Shown in pieces: positions 8,158-15,670 of a DNA stretch of 64,000 nt. Positions within the stretch are counted from its first letter, which is position 1. Each line of letters begins with the position of its first letter. The notes beneath the pieces were generated by a model. That model was given only the letters and a program-made list of their open reading frames with translations. It searched no databases and was not told the DNA's origin. A program made the translations under genes and the position numbers. Source of the DNA: Halapricum desulfuricans (lineage in GTDB: Archaea > Halobacteriota > Halobacteria > Halobacteriales > Haloarculaceae); assembly GCF_017094505.1 (NCBI RefSeq), contig NZ_CP064787.1:1736001-1800000 (forward strand). Reading direction: 5' to 3'.

Positions 8158-8808
8158 ATGGCAAGCAAGACAGAGGCCGTTACGGCCTCGACAGATGGGC
8201 AATCCGTCGCCGGAGTGGGACCGGACGACGGCGCGCGGGGAAAGGACGAACGCGACGAGTCGCCGAAGACAGAGCTCTCTCGGGACGACGCGTTCGAGAT
8301 ACTCAGCAACCGTCGGCGTCGGTTCGCGTTGCACCACCTCCAACACAACGGCGAGCGCGCGGAGCTTGGCGAGCTCTCCGAGCACGTCGCCGCCTGGGAG
8401 AACGACAGCGGCGTCCAGGAGATCTCCGCCAGCGAGCGCAAGCGCGTCTACACCTCCCTCCAGCAGTTCCACCTCCCGAAGATGGACGACAAGGGCGTCG
8501 TCGAGTTCGACGACCGCGAGGGCGTGGTCGAACTCACGCCCGCCGCCGAACAGATGGACGTCTATCTCGAGGTCGTCGAGGACAACGACATTCCCTGGAG
8601 TCAGTATTACCTCGGGCTCGCAGCGGTAAACCTCGGGCTGCTCGTCGCCGCCACGGCCGGGACCTACCCCCTCCGGCTCGTTCCCGACGCCGGCTGGGGA
8701 CTGTTCGTCGTGACGACCTTTCTCGTGTCCGCGCTCGTCCACACCTACTACAGTCGTACCGAGATGCGACTGGGAGACTCCGACAACCCGCCCGAAGTGA
8801 GGGAGTGA
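8158..8808 (+). CDS. Membrane-anchored winged-helix regulator (DUF7344-like)
   Basis: Protein of 216 residues. After a disordered N-terminus, residues about 45-140 form a winged-helix domain that opens with DDAFEILSNRRRRFALHHL, typical of the haloarchaeal DUF7344-type DNA-binding domains. Two membrane segments follow: the first with YYLGLAAVNLGLLVAATAG, the second with LFVVTTFLVSALV. It is therefore probably a membrane-tethered transcription factor. Its stop is one base before the start of the small DUF1102-like gene, so the two form an operon, and it faces the minus-strand DUF1102 genes. It probably regulates this surface system; the signal it senses is unknown. Confidence 0.75.
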   Translation: MASKTEAVTASTDGQSVAGVGPDDGARGKDERDESPKTELSRDDAFEILSNRRRRFALHHLQHNGERAELGELSEHVAAWENDSGVQEISASERKRVYTSLQQFHLPKMDDKGVVEFDDREGVVELTPAAEQMDVYLEVVEDNDIPWSQYYLGLAAVNLGLLVAATAGTYPLRLVPDAGWGLFVVTTFLVSALVHTYYSRTEMRLGDSDNPPEVRE

Positions 8809-8809
8809 C

Positions 8810-9190
8810 ATGGTCCGTCGCTGGGCCTACGCCGCGCTGCTCGCGCTCGCCGTCCTGCTGGTACTCGGGACTGGCGGGTTCAGCGCGATGTCGGCCGACC
8901 GGGGCGTCTCCGTCTCCGTGGCCGACGACGAGGAGGCGTATCTCGGCTACGACGACACGTGCGAGAACGGAACGCTCAAGGTGACGATCACCAATCAGTT
9001 CGACGACCGGCTCACGGACGTCTCGATTACTGTCGACGGAGAACAAAAGGACCTCCCGGAGGACGCAGAGATCGAGGCAGCCAAGCAGTGGACGGCCACT
9101 TTCAACGTGTCCGGGACGAACAGCCGCGACGTGACCGTCGAGGCCAGCGGACCGGGCGTCTCGGTCGAACTCGACCGGACTGCGTGTTGA
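8810..9190 (+). CDS. Small secreted DUF1102-like protein
   Basis: Protein of 126 residues. The N-terminal hydrophobic segment (about 5-25) leads into GGFSAMSADRGVSVSVADDEEAYLGY, the same signal-to-mature junction pattern seen in the proteins at 5692 and 7084. The rest is a single short beta domain with two cysteines, one near the start (DDTCENG) and one as the last residue, which could form a disulfide. It begins one base after the membrane regulator gene and is surely co-transcribed with it. A partner or minor subunit of the DUF1102 surface proteins is a reasonable guess. Confidence 0.7.
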   Translation: MVRRWAYAALLALAVLLVLGTGGFSAMSADRGVSVSVADDEEAYLGYDDTCENGTLKVTITNQFDDRLTDVSITVDGEQKDLPEDAEIEAAKQWTATFNVSGTNSRDVTVEASGPGVSVELDRTAC

Positions 9191-9230
9191 TTCCCTGCAA
9201 GACCAAATCACAAAACGAGACAGAACCCGA

Positions 9231-9566
9231 TCAGTCGTCCGCGGCCGCCGGCTCGCCTGCTTCGCCGTCGGTCGCCTCGTCTTCGATACTGGGCGGGTAC
9301 TCCCCGCGGCGGAGTTTCAGGTCAGACTGGGGACGGGCCATACAGGTCAGGGCGTACTCCTCGCGTTCGTCCTCGGTGAGGCCGCGCGCGGCAGGCTGGG
9401 TCACCTCACCTTCGATGATTTCGGCCGAACAGGCCAGACACATCCCGACGCGACAGGAGTACTCCTGGGCGATCCCCTCCTCGACACACCGGTCGAGGAT
9501 CGTCTCCTTCTCGGAGACTGTGACCGTCTCGCCGGTGCCCACGAACTCCACGGTGTACTCGCTCAT
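9231..9566 (-). CDS. 2Fe-2S plant-type ferredoxin
   Basis: Protein of 111 residues. The cluster motif C-x4-C-x2-C (CRVGMCLAC) followed by a distal Cys in YALTCMARPQ is the standard [2Fe-2S] plant/halobacterial ferredoxin pattern. The N-terminus SEYTVEFVGTGETVTV is the expected beta-grasp strand pair, and the C-terminus is an acidic tail. It is a cytoplasmic electron carrier; its partners are not visible nearby. The ATG at 9566 was selected because it removes six non-conserved residues. Confidence 0.9.
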   Translation of the reverse strand: MSEYTVEFVGTGETVTVSEKETILDRCVEEGIAQEYSCRVGMCLACSAEIIEGEVTQPAARGLTEDEREEYALTCMARPQSDLKLRRGEYPPSIEDEATDGEAGEPAAADD

Positions 9567-9655
9567 GGACGTACGTTGGCTCAAGCCCTACAAAATGCTT
9601 TGGACATCACCAGCGCGCTCCCCTCGGGCACTCTCTGCCGGGAGCGCGCGACCGA

Positions 9656-10027
9656 TCACTCGAGCAGGACGGCGTTGACCTGTCCGTCCTGGCCGGGGCG
9701 AGAGGTGACGCGCGCCTCGCCCTGGGAGGTTTCGATCACTGCGCCTTTCGTGATGATGTTTCGACGGATGTAGTTGGGGTTGGCGGGGTTCTCGACGACG
9801 TTCTCGATATCCGCTTCGACGACTTCGCCGCCGTCGGCGACGCTGGCGACGTCCGTGCTGAGCGCCCGCACCTTCGTCGTGTTGCCGCGGGCGTCGATCG
9901 TCTTCAGCGACGGCTCGTCGAGTTCGGTCTCGGTCGGCTCGTCGCCGAGTTCGTACTTGCGCTTGTTTCGGGAATGGCGGCGTCGACCACCGGTTCGCTT
10001 GCGTGTCGAACGGCCCTGGAATTTCAT
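9656..10027 (-). CDS. rps8e: 30S ribosomal protein S8e
   Basis: Protein of 123 residues, close to the usual archaeal length. It starts MKFQGRSTRKRTGGRRR, the characteristic S8e N-terminus that contacts 16S rRNA, and contains NPNYIRRNIITKGAVIET, the conserved core. It belongs to the small ribosomal subunit of archaea and eukaryotes. It stands alone on the minus strand, divergent from the DUF2240 gene, with a short shared promoter region of about 90 bp. Confidence 0.97.
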   Translation of the reverse strand: MKFQGRSTRKRTGGRRRHSRNKRKYELGDEPTETELDEPSLKTIDARGNTTKVRALSTDVASVADGGEVVEADIENVVENPANPNYIRRNIITKGAVIETSQGEARVTSRPGQDGQVNAVLLE

Positions 10028-10113
10028 ACCCGAGAGAAACACCAGCGGATACTTGAACCTCTCGACTCGCGGAAACGGTAGTATTTACACCACGGAAGTC
10101 CCACGAACTGTCA

Positions 10114-10554
10114 ATGAGTCTTCGAACAGCCGTCGGAGCGCCGTTCGTTCAGGCGGGCACCGACCGGCTCGGTCGCAGCGACTTCGTCGTCGCGCTGTCG
10201 CTGGACCGGGACTGGTTCTCGCCCGACCAGGCCAAGCGACTGATAGATGTCGCAGCCAGCGAGGGACTCCTCGAACCTGACGATGACGAACTGATCGCGA
10301 CCTTCGACCTCGGCGAAGTGACCGTCCCCGAGGGGTTCACGCCCGACGAATCGGTCCTGCAACAGCGGACGACCTTCGAGCGGCTCCTCGACGCAGTCGT
10401 GGAGGCCGGCACCGACAAGCGCGAGGCGGTCGCGGCGATCAACGGCCTGCAGAGCGACCTCGGCGTGACGATCGAGACGGCCGCAGTCGTCTACGCTCGC
10501 CGGAGAGGAGTGTCCGTCGACGACCAGATCGAACGCGTCCGGGAGGGCCTGTGA
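10114..10554 (+). CDS. DUF2240 family protein
   Basis: Protein of 146 residues matching the archaeal DUF2240 family, which commonly sits next to S8e in haloarchaea. The N-terminal half looks like a winged-helix module (FSPDQAKRLIDVAASEGLLEPDD). The C-terminal half is helical, with a conserved-looking FERLLDAVVEAGTDKREAVAAIN segment. Function unknown. Its TGA shares one base with the ATG of the next gene, so the two are translationally coupled. Confidence 0.85.
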   Translation: MSLRTAVGAPFVQAGTDRLGRSDFVVALSLDRDWFSPDQAKRLIDVAASEGLLEPDDDELIATFDLGEVTVPEGFTPDESVLQQRTTFERLLDAVVEAGTDKREAVAAINGLQSDLGVTIETAAVVYARRRGVSVDDQIERVREGL

Positions 10555-10943
10555 TGGTCGAGGAACGCATCACGGACGGCAAGCGCATCGCGGAACTGCT
10601 CGCCTCGGAGCTGTCGGCCCGCGAGACGGGGCCGCTGGCACACGTCGAGGTGATCGACGCCGACCGCGACGCGACGCCGAGCGCCGACGGGACGCCGGCC
10701 TACGGGATCGCGATCGACGGCGTCGACGTCGGGACTGCCTCGCTGTTTCCTGACTACGTCCGGGTGACAGTCTCGGTCGGCGTCGAGGAGGTCGTGACAG
10801 CGGCCGCGAGTGCCGGCGTTCCGGCCCGCCGAGAGGGAGACACGGCGGTGCTACGGGTCGAGAGCGGGGCGGCCGTCAAGCCGGCGGTCGACGTGATCGC
10901 CGCCGCCGTCGAAGGGGCGCGCAACGCCTCGTCCTCACTGTGA
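10554..10943 (+). CDS. Conserved hypothetical haloarchaeal protein
   Basis: Protein of 129 residues starting at the ATG that overlaps the DUF2240 stop; a GTG just before it is possible. It has an alpha/beta pattern with alternating hydrophobic strands (HVEVIDADRD, AYGIAIDGVDVGTASLF, VRVTVSV) and a helical C-terminus, with no membrane segment or cysteine. I do not recognise a characterised family. Coupling to DUF2240 suggests a joint function. Its last bases overlap the 3' end of the convergent lipoprotein gene by 9 nt. Confidence 0.7.
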   Translation: MVEERITDGKRIAELLASELSARETGPLAHVEVIDADRDATPSADGTPAYGIAIDGVDVGTASLFPDYVRVTVSVGVEEVVTAAASAGVPARREGDTAVLRVESGAAVKPAVDVIAAAVEGARNASSSL

Positions 10944-11177
10944 GGGCATCGGGTTCTCTGACTGTTCTGCGCGGTCCTCACCGTCCGGTTCGCGGTCGAC
11001 GACAGTCGGGAAGAGGGGCGTCCGCTGGTCGCTTCCGTTCGTCGTCTCCTCGGACTCGCGTGGCGTCTGTTCGGTGACAGTCGTCCGCGTCGGCCGTTCG
11101 GGATCGCGCCGAAGACACCCGCTCGCGGCGACCGTCCCGGCGAGGCCCGCGAGCACCGCGCGCCTGGTCGTTCGCAT
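10935..11177 (-). CDS. Small Tat lipoprotein
   Basis: Protein of 80 residues. It begins with a twin-arginine signal (TTRRAVLAGLAG) followed by a lipobox ending ASGC at residue 21, so it should be exported folded and lipid-anchored. The mature part is short, acidic and Thr/Glu-rich with no recognisable fold. The ATG at 11177 places the RR motif correctly. Such very short lipoproteins are common in haloarchaea; function unknown. Confidence 0.6.
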   Translation of the reverse strand: MRTTRRAVLAGLAGTVAASGCLRRDPERPTRTTVTEQTPRESEETTNGSDQRTPLFPTVVDREPDGEDRAEQSENPMPSQ

Positions 11178-11248
11178 GGTCGATCGGTCGTGAGCGACCC
11201 GCAAGTGTCTTGGCATCGCTTATCAGCGTGGCGGTCAGAGTGTCGATC

Positions 11249-12793
11249 GTGCTGACGAAGGAGCTGCTTCGCGTCTCCCGGGCCGGCGGCGGCTACCGCC
11301 CGCAGTTCGTCGGCGACGACCACCGCGAGCTCGCGGCCCGCGTTATCGGGATCTATCAGGGCCACGTCGGCAAGCGGCGCGAACAACTCGAGAGCGCGCT
11401 GACCGACCTCGAGCGCGACGCGCCCGACTTCAAGCTCGTCCGCGGGTTCGCCAAACTGCTGGAGCGGGAGGCGACCTTCGAGACGCGGGCACCGCTGCCG
11501 CCGGAGCGGGCCCGCCGTGTCGCCTTCGAGGCGGCCGAACGCGTCGGCGTCGTCACCGAGTCCGATCGCGAGCGCGCGCTCGCTGTCGCGGCCGATCGAC
11601 TGGCCGTCGATCCGGGTGATCTCGACGAGTCGCTGTACGCCGATCTCGAGGACAGACAGGTTCTGACCGACGTTTCCGCGCGGTACGACCCCGAGTCGCT
11701 GTGTCGACAGTACGACCTCTCGCTGGCCCAGACTGCGCTGTTCGACGCTACTGAAGTCCGGATCGAGAGCGACGATCCGAAGGCCGTGATCTCGGCGGTC
11801 AAGCGCCTTCGGCTCATGTACGAGATCGAGCGCACCGGCGACGGGCGGGAGGTCGTCGTGACCGGACCGACGGCGCCCTTCCAGCGGACGCGCCGTTACG
11901 GCACGCGCTTCGCTCGCCTGCTCCGCAGCGTCGCGAAGACCGCCGAGTGGCGTCTCGTCGCGACGATCGACGACGACGGGACCGACCGCCGACTCGTCCT
12001 CACCGGAGCGGACGTGACCGTCCCCGACCACGAACCCGTCACGGAGGTGACCTTCGACAGCGGCGTCGAGGCCGACTTCGCGACCCGGTTCGAGGCGCTT
12101 GATCTCGACTGGGACCTCGTGCGCGAGCCCGAGCCGCTGGCCGCGGGCGCACACGTCGTGATCCCCGATTTCGCGTTCGACTACCGGTACGCCGACTTCC
12201 GGGTGTACTTCGAGATCATGGGCTTCTGGACGCCCGAGTACGTCGCGAAGAAGCTCGACCGGCTCGCGGATCTCGAAGACGTCGAGTTGCTGGTCGCGGT
12301 CGATCGGTCGCTGGGCGTCGGCGAGATCGAGGACATCGACCAGCTGACCGAAAGCGGCGACGCGAGCGCGGAGATCGAGGCCCGCGACCACCGCGCCATC
12401 CCCTACTCGGGGACGGTCCGGGTGAAGGACGTCAGGGACGCGCTGCGGCGCTACGAGGACGAACTGGTTGCAGAGAGCGTGGCCGAACTCCCCGAGAAGC
12501 TGGTCCCCGAGGAGGACGTGACGACGCTCGCCGCCGTCGCCGAGGAGCACGGCGTCAGCGAGGACGCGATCGAGGCCAGATCTCTCCCCGAGCACGAACG
12601 GCTCGGTCGGACGCTCGTCCGTCCCGGCGTGCTCGACTCGCTCGCCGGGGAGATCGAGGCGGGGATGGACCTCGGCGACGTGGAGTCCGTCCTCGAGACG
12701 CACGGGATCGACGACGCGAGCGCGATCCTCTCGCGCCTCGGCTATCGCGTCGAGTGGGACGGACTCAGCGGCGGAACGGTTCGAGAGCGTTAG
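11249..12793 (+). CDS. bax1: Bax1-type nuclease (DUF790), XPB helicase partner
   Basis: Protein of 514 residues from a GTG start, beginning VLTKELLRVSRAGGGYRPQF, the usual DUF790 N-terminus. Bax1 is a structure-specific nuclease that binds archaeal XPB and works in nucleotide excision repair. A PD-(D/E)xK-like core is visible around residues 295-335: VVIPDFAFDYRYADFRVYFEIMGFW, then YVAKKLDRL. The N-terminal region holds the conserved helical domain. XPB is usually next to bax1, but none is encoded on either side here: upstream is the lipoprotein gene on the other strand and downstream a phosphate transporter. The gene end overlaps the convergent transporter gene by 4 nt. Confidence 0.88.
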   Translation: MLTKELLRVSRAGGGYRPQFVGDDHRELAARVIGIYQGHVGKRREQLESALTDLERDAPDFKLVRGFAKLLEREATFETRAPLPPERARRVAFEAAERVGVVTESDRERALAVAADRLAVDPGDLDESLYADLEDRQVLTDVSARYDPESLCRQYDLSLAQTALFDATEVRIESDDPKAVISAVKRLRLMYEIERTGDGREVVVTGPTAPFQRTRRYGTRFARLLRSVAKTAEWRLVATIDDDGTDRRLVLTGADVTVPDHEPVTEVTFDSGVEADFATRFEALDLDWDLVREPEPLAAGAHVVIPDFAFDYRYADFRVYFEIMGFWTPEYVAKKLDRLADLEDVELLVAVDRSLGVGEIEDIDQLTESGDASAEIEARDHRAIPYSGTVRVKDVRDALRRYEDELVAESVAELPEKLVPEEDVTTLAAVAEEHGVSEDAIEARSLPEHERLGRTLVRPGVLDSLAGEIEAGMDLGDVESVLETHGIDDASAILSRLGYRVEWDGLSGGTVRER

Positions 12794-13971
12794 AGCAACG
12801 AGAGCGTCCCGAACCCGATCGCGAACGCCAGCAGGAACGACCCGGCCCAGGCGCCGAGCGTGCGCCCCATCTTCGAGCGACTGACCCCGTCGCCGCCGGC
12901 GACGGCCGCGCCGCTGCCGATGATCGCAGCCACGATAGCCTGATTGAACGAGATCGGGACGCCCAGCGCGACGGCGGCCTGCGCGAACAGGAACGTCGGC
13001 AGGAGCGCGGAGATCGACCGGCGTGGCCCCAGCGAGGCGTAGTCCTGGGCGAGCGACTTGATCATCCGCGGCGCGCCGGTCCACGAGCCGACGAGGATGC
13101 CCACTGCACCGCCGACGAGCACCGCGAACAGCGAGACCTCGACGGTATCGAGCAACGGGACGAGCGGCCCGACGGCCAGCCCGACCTGACTGCCCCCCGC
13201 CGAGAAGGCGACCAGCGAGCCCAGCACGAGCAGGAACCGCCGGAGTCCGCGCTCCTGATCGGTCCCGATCCAGAGGCGGACGACCAGCGCGGACACGAGC
13301 GCGAACAGCACGATGACGGACAGCTCGACCGCGAGAGCGCCGGTCGGGCTCTCGACCGGCCCGAAGGCCGCCGCCGTCGCGGCGATCGAGCGACTCGTCT
13401 CGCCCGGGCCGAGCATGGCGAACCCGATCAGCGACACCGTCGCGCCCGTCAACCCGGCCAGCCCCGGGACGGACCACCGTTCGGGCACGTCGTCTCGCGG
13501 GAGCAGGCTCGCGAGGCCGTAGGCGAGGCCGGCGTTGACCAGCGGGGCGACCGTCCACATCAGGCCGATCTCGGCGTATTTCGACCACGCCGGCAGTCCG
13601 CCCAGCGCCAGTCCGGCACCGACGATCGCGCCAGTGACGGTAAAGGCCGTCGCGATCGGATAGCCCGTCGCGATACCGACCGCCATCAGTCCCGCCGCCG
13701 TGACGAGCGCGAGGATGACCGCCGGCGGCGTGAGCGACACCCCGCGGATCAGTCCGGAGCCGACCGCCTCGGTGACGTTACCGCCCTGCAGGACCGCGCC
13801 GAGAAACCCGAGGACGCCGACGAAGAACGCGGCCTGCATCGTCGAGATCGCGTTGGCACCGACCGCGGGAGCGAACGGGGTCGCGCCGCTTGAACCCGCG
13901 CCGATGACCCACGCCATGAACAGGCTCGCGCCGCCGGCGAGCAAGAAGAGTCCGAGTGTCGAGAAGTCCAT
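12790..13971 (-). CDS. Inorganic phosphate transporter, Pit family
   Basis: Integral membrane protein of 393 residues with about ten helices. The two inverted Pit signatures are visible: an N-terminal one around FAPAVGANAIS and a C-terminal one around GVPISFNQAIVAAIIGSG. Pit proteins carry phosphate (often as a metal-phosphate complex) with cation symport. No regulatory PhoU partner is adjacent. The start is ATG at 13971, followed directly by a membrane helix. Confidence 0.92.
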   Translation of the reverse strand: MDFSTLGLFLLAGGASLFMAWVIGAGSSGATPFAPAVGANAISTMQAAFFVGVLGFLGAVLQGGNVTEAVGSGLIRGVSLTPPAVILALVTAAGLMAVGIATGYPIATAFTVTGAIVGAGLALGGLPAWSKYAEIGLMWTVAPLVNAGLAYGLASLLPRDDVPERWSVPGLAGLTGATVSLIGFAMLGPGETSRSIAATAAAFGPVESPTGALAVELSVIVLFALVSALVVRLWIGTDQERGLRRFLLVLGSLVAFSAGGSQVGLAVGPLVPLLDTVEVSLFAVLVGGAVGILVGSWTGAPRMIKSLAQDYASLGPRRSISALLPTFLFAQAAVALGVPISFNQAIVAAIIGSGAAVAGGDGVSRSKMGRTLGAWAGSFLLAFAIGFGTLSLL

Positions 13972-14005
13972 AACAGAGCAGTGAGATGGAGAAAGAAAAG
14001 TGCGT

Positions 14006-15205
14006 TCAGTCGCCAGTCATCGAGCCCTGGCTCGCGGCGCAGTTGTTCGGGCCGAGTTCCAGGGTGAACGCCTCGTCCTCGTCGGTCTCGCGCTGGCCGA
14101 GGTTCGTGGCAATGATGTCCTCGTAGTTGGCGGGACGGGGCGGCATGTCCTCGAGGACAGTCTCGACGAACGCCGATTCGTCGTAGGTGAGTGCGTCCAT
14201 TTCCTCGCGCAGGTCGCCCAGTGGCGCGGTATAGGAGCCGTCGGCGGCCGGTTCGGCCGCGTCGCTGGTGTGCCCGCCGCCGACGATCACGTCGTCGGGC
14301 AGTTCGAGGACCCGTTCCTGAAGGGTCTCGTAGAGCTGGCGGGCCGCGTCGGGCGCGCCGTCGTCGCCCTCCTCGAGGTCGGGGCGGGCGACGCTCTCGA
14401 CGAACAGGCCGTCGCCGGTCGCCAGGAAGCTCTCCCCGACCAGATAGGAAGTCATCCCGGTGGTGTGGCCGGGCGTGTACAGCGTCTCGATCGTCACGTC
14501 GCCGACCGCGAAGGTGTCGCCGTCCGCGGCCGTCTCGAGTTGGTCGGCGTAGGTGACGCCGCGGTCGACGGCTGCCTCGGGGATGACGCCGGTAACGCCC
14601 TCGTCGTCGAGCGCGCGCACGCCGCTGACGTGATCCGCGTGGATGTGGGTATCGAACGCGTAGGTCAGCTCGACCCCGAGCTCGGCGGCGTCGTCGAGAT
14701 AGCGGTCGGTGAACGCCTGCAGCGGATCGATCACGGCGGCTTCGTCGTCGCCGTAGACCATGTAGCCGAGACAGCCGCTGGAGGGGCGCTGGTACTGGAG
14801 GACCGTTCCGGGGCCGTCGTACCCCTCGACTTCGACCGACTCGTAGATGCTCGCCCAGCCGTTCATCCCGTCTTCGAGGTGCACGACGTCACGACCCTCC
14901 GCGGCGAGCGTCCCGGCGACGTACTCGCTGGCGCCGCCTTTCGCACACAGCACGACCAGCGGGTCGCCGGCCGGGACAGTCTCCAGCAGGTCCTCGTCGA
15001 CGTCGTCGAGGAACTCGAAGTACGGCACGTTCTCGATCTCGACGGCTTCGCCTTCGATGTGCCACTCCTCGAAGTCCCCGCTCGCGCGGGCGTCGAGGAT
15101 CGTCACGCTCTCGCCGTCCTCGATTCGACGACGGAGCTCGTCGGGGGCGATCGTGTCGACCGATTCCTCCGGTGTGGGGAAGTCGTCTGCGTCCATCGTA
15201 CTCAT
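14006..15205 (-). CDS. Rhodanese / persulfide dioxygenase-like MBL fusion
   Basis: Protein of 399 residues. Residues about 15-130 form a rhodanese domain with the active-site Cys87 in VVLCAKGGAS. Residues about 140-350 form a metallo-beta-lactamase domain with THIHADH (186-192) and a GHT metal ligand motif, as in ETHE1/persulfide dioxygenases that oxidise glutathione- or protein-bound persulfide to sulfite. The fusion order is the reverse of the common MBL-then-rhodanese arrangement. It faces a small membrane protein and a TauE/SafE exporter, so the locus plausibly oxidises sulfane sulfur and exports the sulfite formed. Confidence 0.88.
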   Translation of the reverse strand: MSTMDADDFPTPEESVDTIAPDELRRRIEDGESVTILDARASGDFEEWHIEGEAVEIENVPYFEFLDDVDEDLLETVPAGDPLVVLCAKGGASEYVAGTLAAEGRDVVHLEDGMNGWASIYESVEVEGYDGPGTVLQYQRPSSGCLGYMVYGDDEAAVIDPLQAFTDRYLDDAAELGVELTYAFDTHIHADHVSGVRALDDEGVTGVIPEAAVDRGVTYADQLETAADGDTFAVGDVTIETLYTPGHTTGMTSYLVGESFLATGDGLFVESVARPDLEEGDDGAPDAARQLYETLQERVLELPDDVIVGGGHTSDAAEPAADGSYTAPLGDLREEMDALTYDESAFVETVLEDMPPRPANYEDIIATNLGQRETDEDEAFTLELGPNNCAASQGSMTGD

Positions 15206-15520
15206 CGCCGAGTACTGGCGGGACGGATATAAGAGTTTTGTATAGTAATCACAATTCTAGTCGATACTGATGACGGCCGCCTCGACGTGAGGTTGCCGCC
15301 CCGAATTCCGATTATATAAAAATGGCCCAATATTTCGGGGTAGTCTTTTTCTTGTTATGGAGGGAGAGCGGTAGGATAGCGATAACTTATGCGAAACCAT
15401 GCGTAGGGTAGCCGGATATAGTATTGTGCATCAAACCCAAAACTGTTAAGGGGTGTCGACGGATATGCTCAGGCGAACGACGAACCATGACACACACACG
15501 GAACCCAGAGGTGACAACGA
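15206..15520. promoter_or_regulatory. Divergent promoter region of the sulfur locus
   Basis: This 315-bp region is A+T-rich in its centre. ATTATATAAAAATG around 15310-15325 is a strong TATA candidate on either strand. A GGGGTG run and other short blocks lie closer to the plus-strand genes. No reading frame with haloarchaeal codon bias is present. It probably holds back-to-back promoters for the rhodanese-MBL gene and the small protein-TSUP operon. Confidence 0.45.
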
Positions 15521-15670
15521 ATGCTCGGTATTGAGACGCTGGACGGTCCGGTGGGCGCGGCCGCGCTCATCGGGATCGTCCTGCTCGAGGCGATCGTCCT
15601 GTACGTGGGCTACGGGGCGCTCGAAAAGCTGTTCGGCCCGCGTCTCGCGCGCATGCTACGGGGTGAATGA
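15521..15670 (+). CDS. Small single-helix membrane protein upstream of TSUP exporter
   Basis: The frame encodes 49 residues starting MLGIETLDGPVGAAAL. One long hydrophobic helix (about 13-33) is followed by a basic C-terminal tail ending RLARMLRGE. Codon bias is strong. Its TGA overlaps the ATG of the TauE/SafE gene (ATGA), so the two are translationally coupled. I recall small proteins of this type (DUF7512-like) next to sulfite exporters in other haloarchaea. It may be an accessory subunit of the exporter. Confidence 0.75.
   Translation: MLGIETLDGPVGAAALIGIVLLEAIVLYVGYGALEKLFGPRLARMLRGE

Noticed and set aside
10754-13588. A 944-codon open frame on the minus strand across bax1 and the phosphate transporter
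   Set aside because: It is antisense or out of frame to two clear genes, is extremely Arg/Pro-rich and has no domain. It is a by-product of high G+C.
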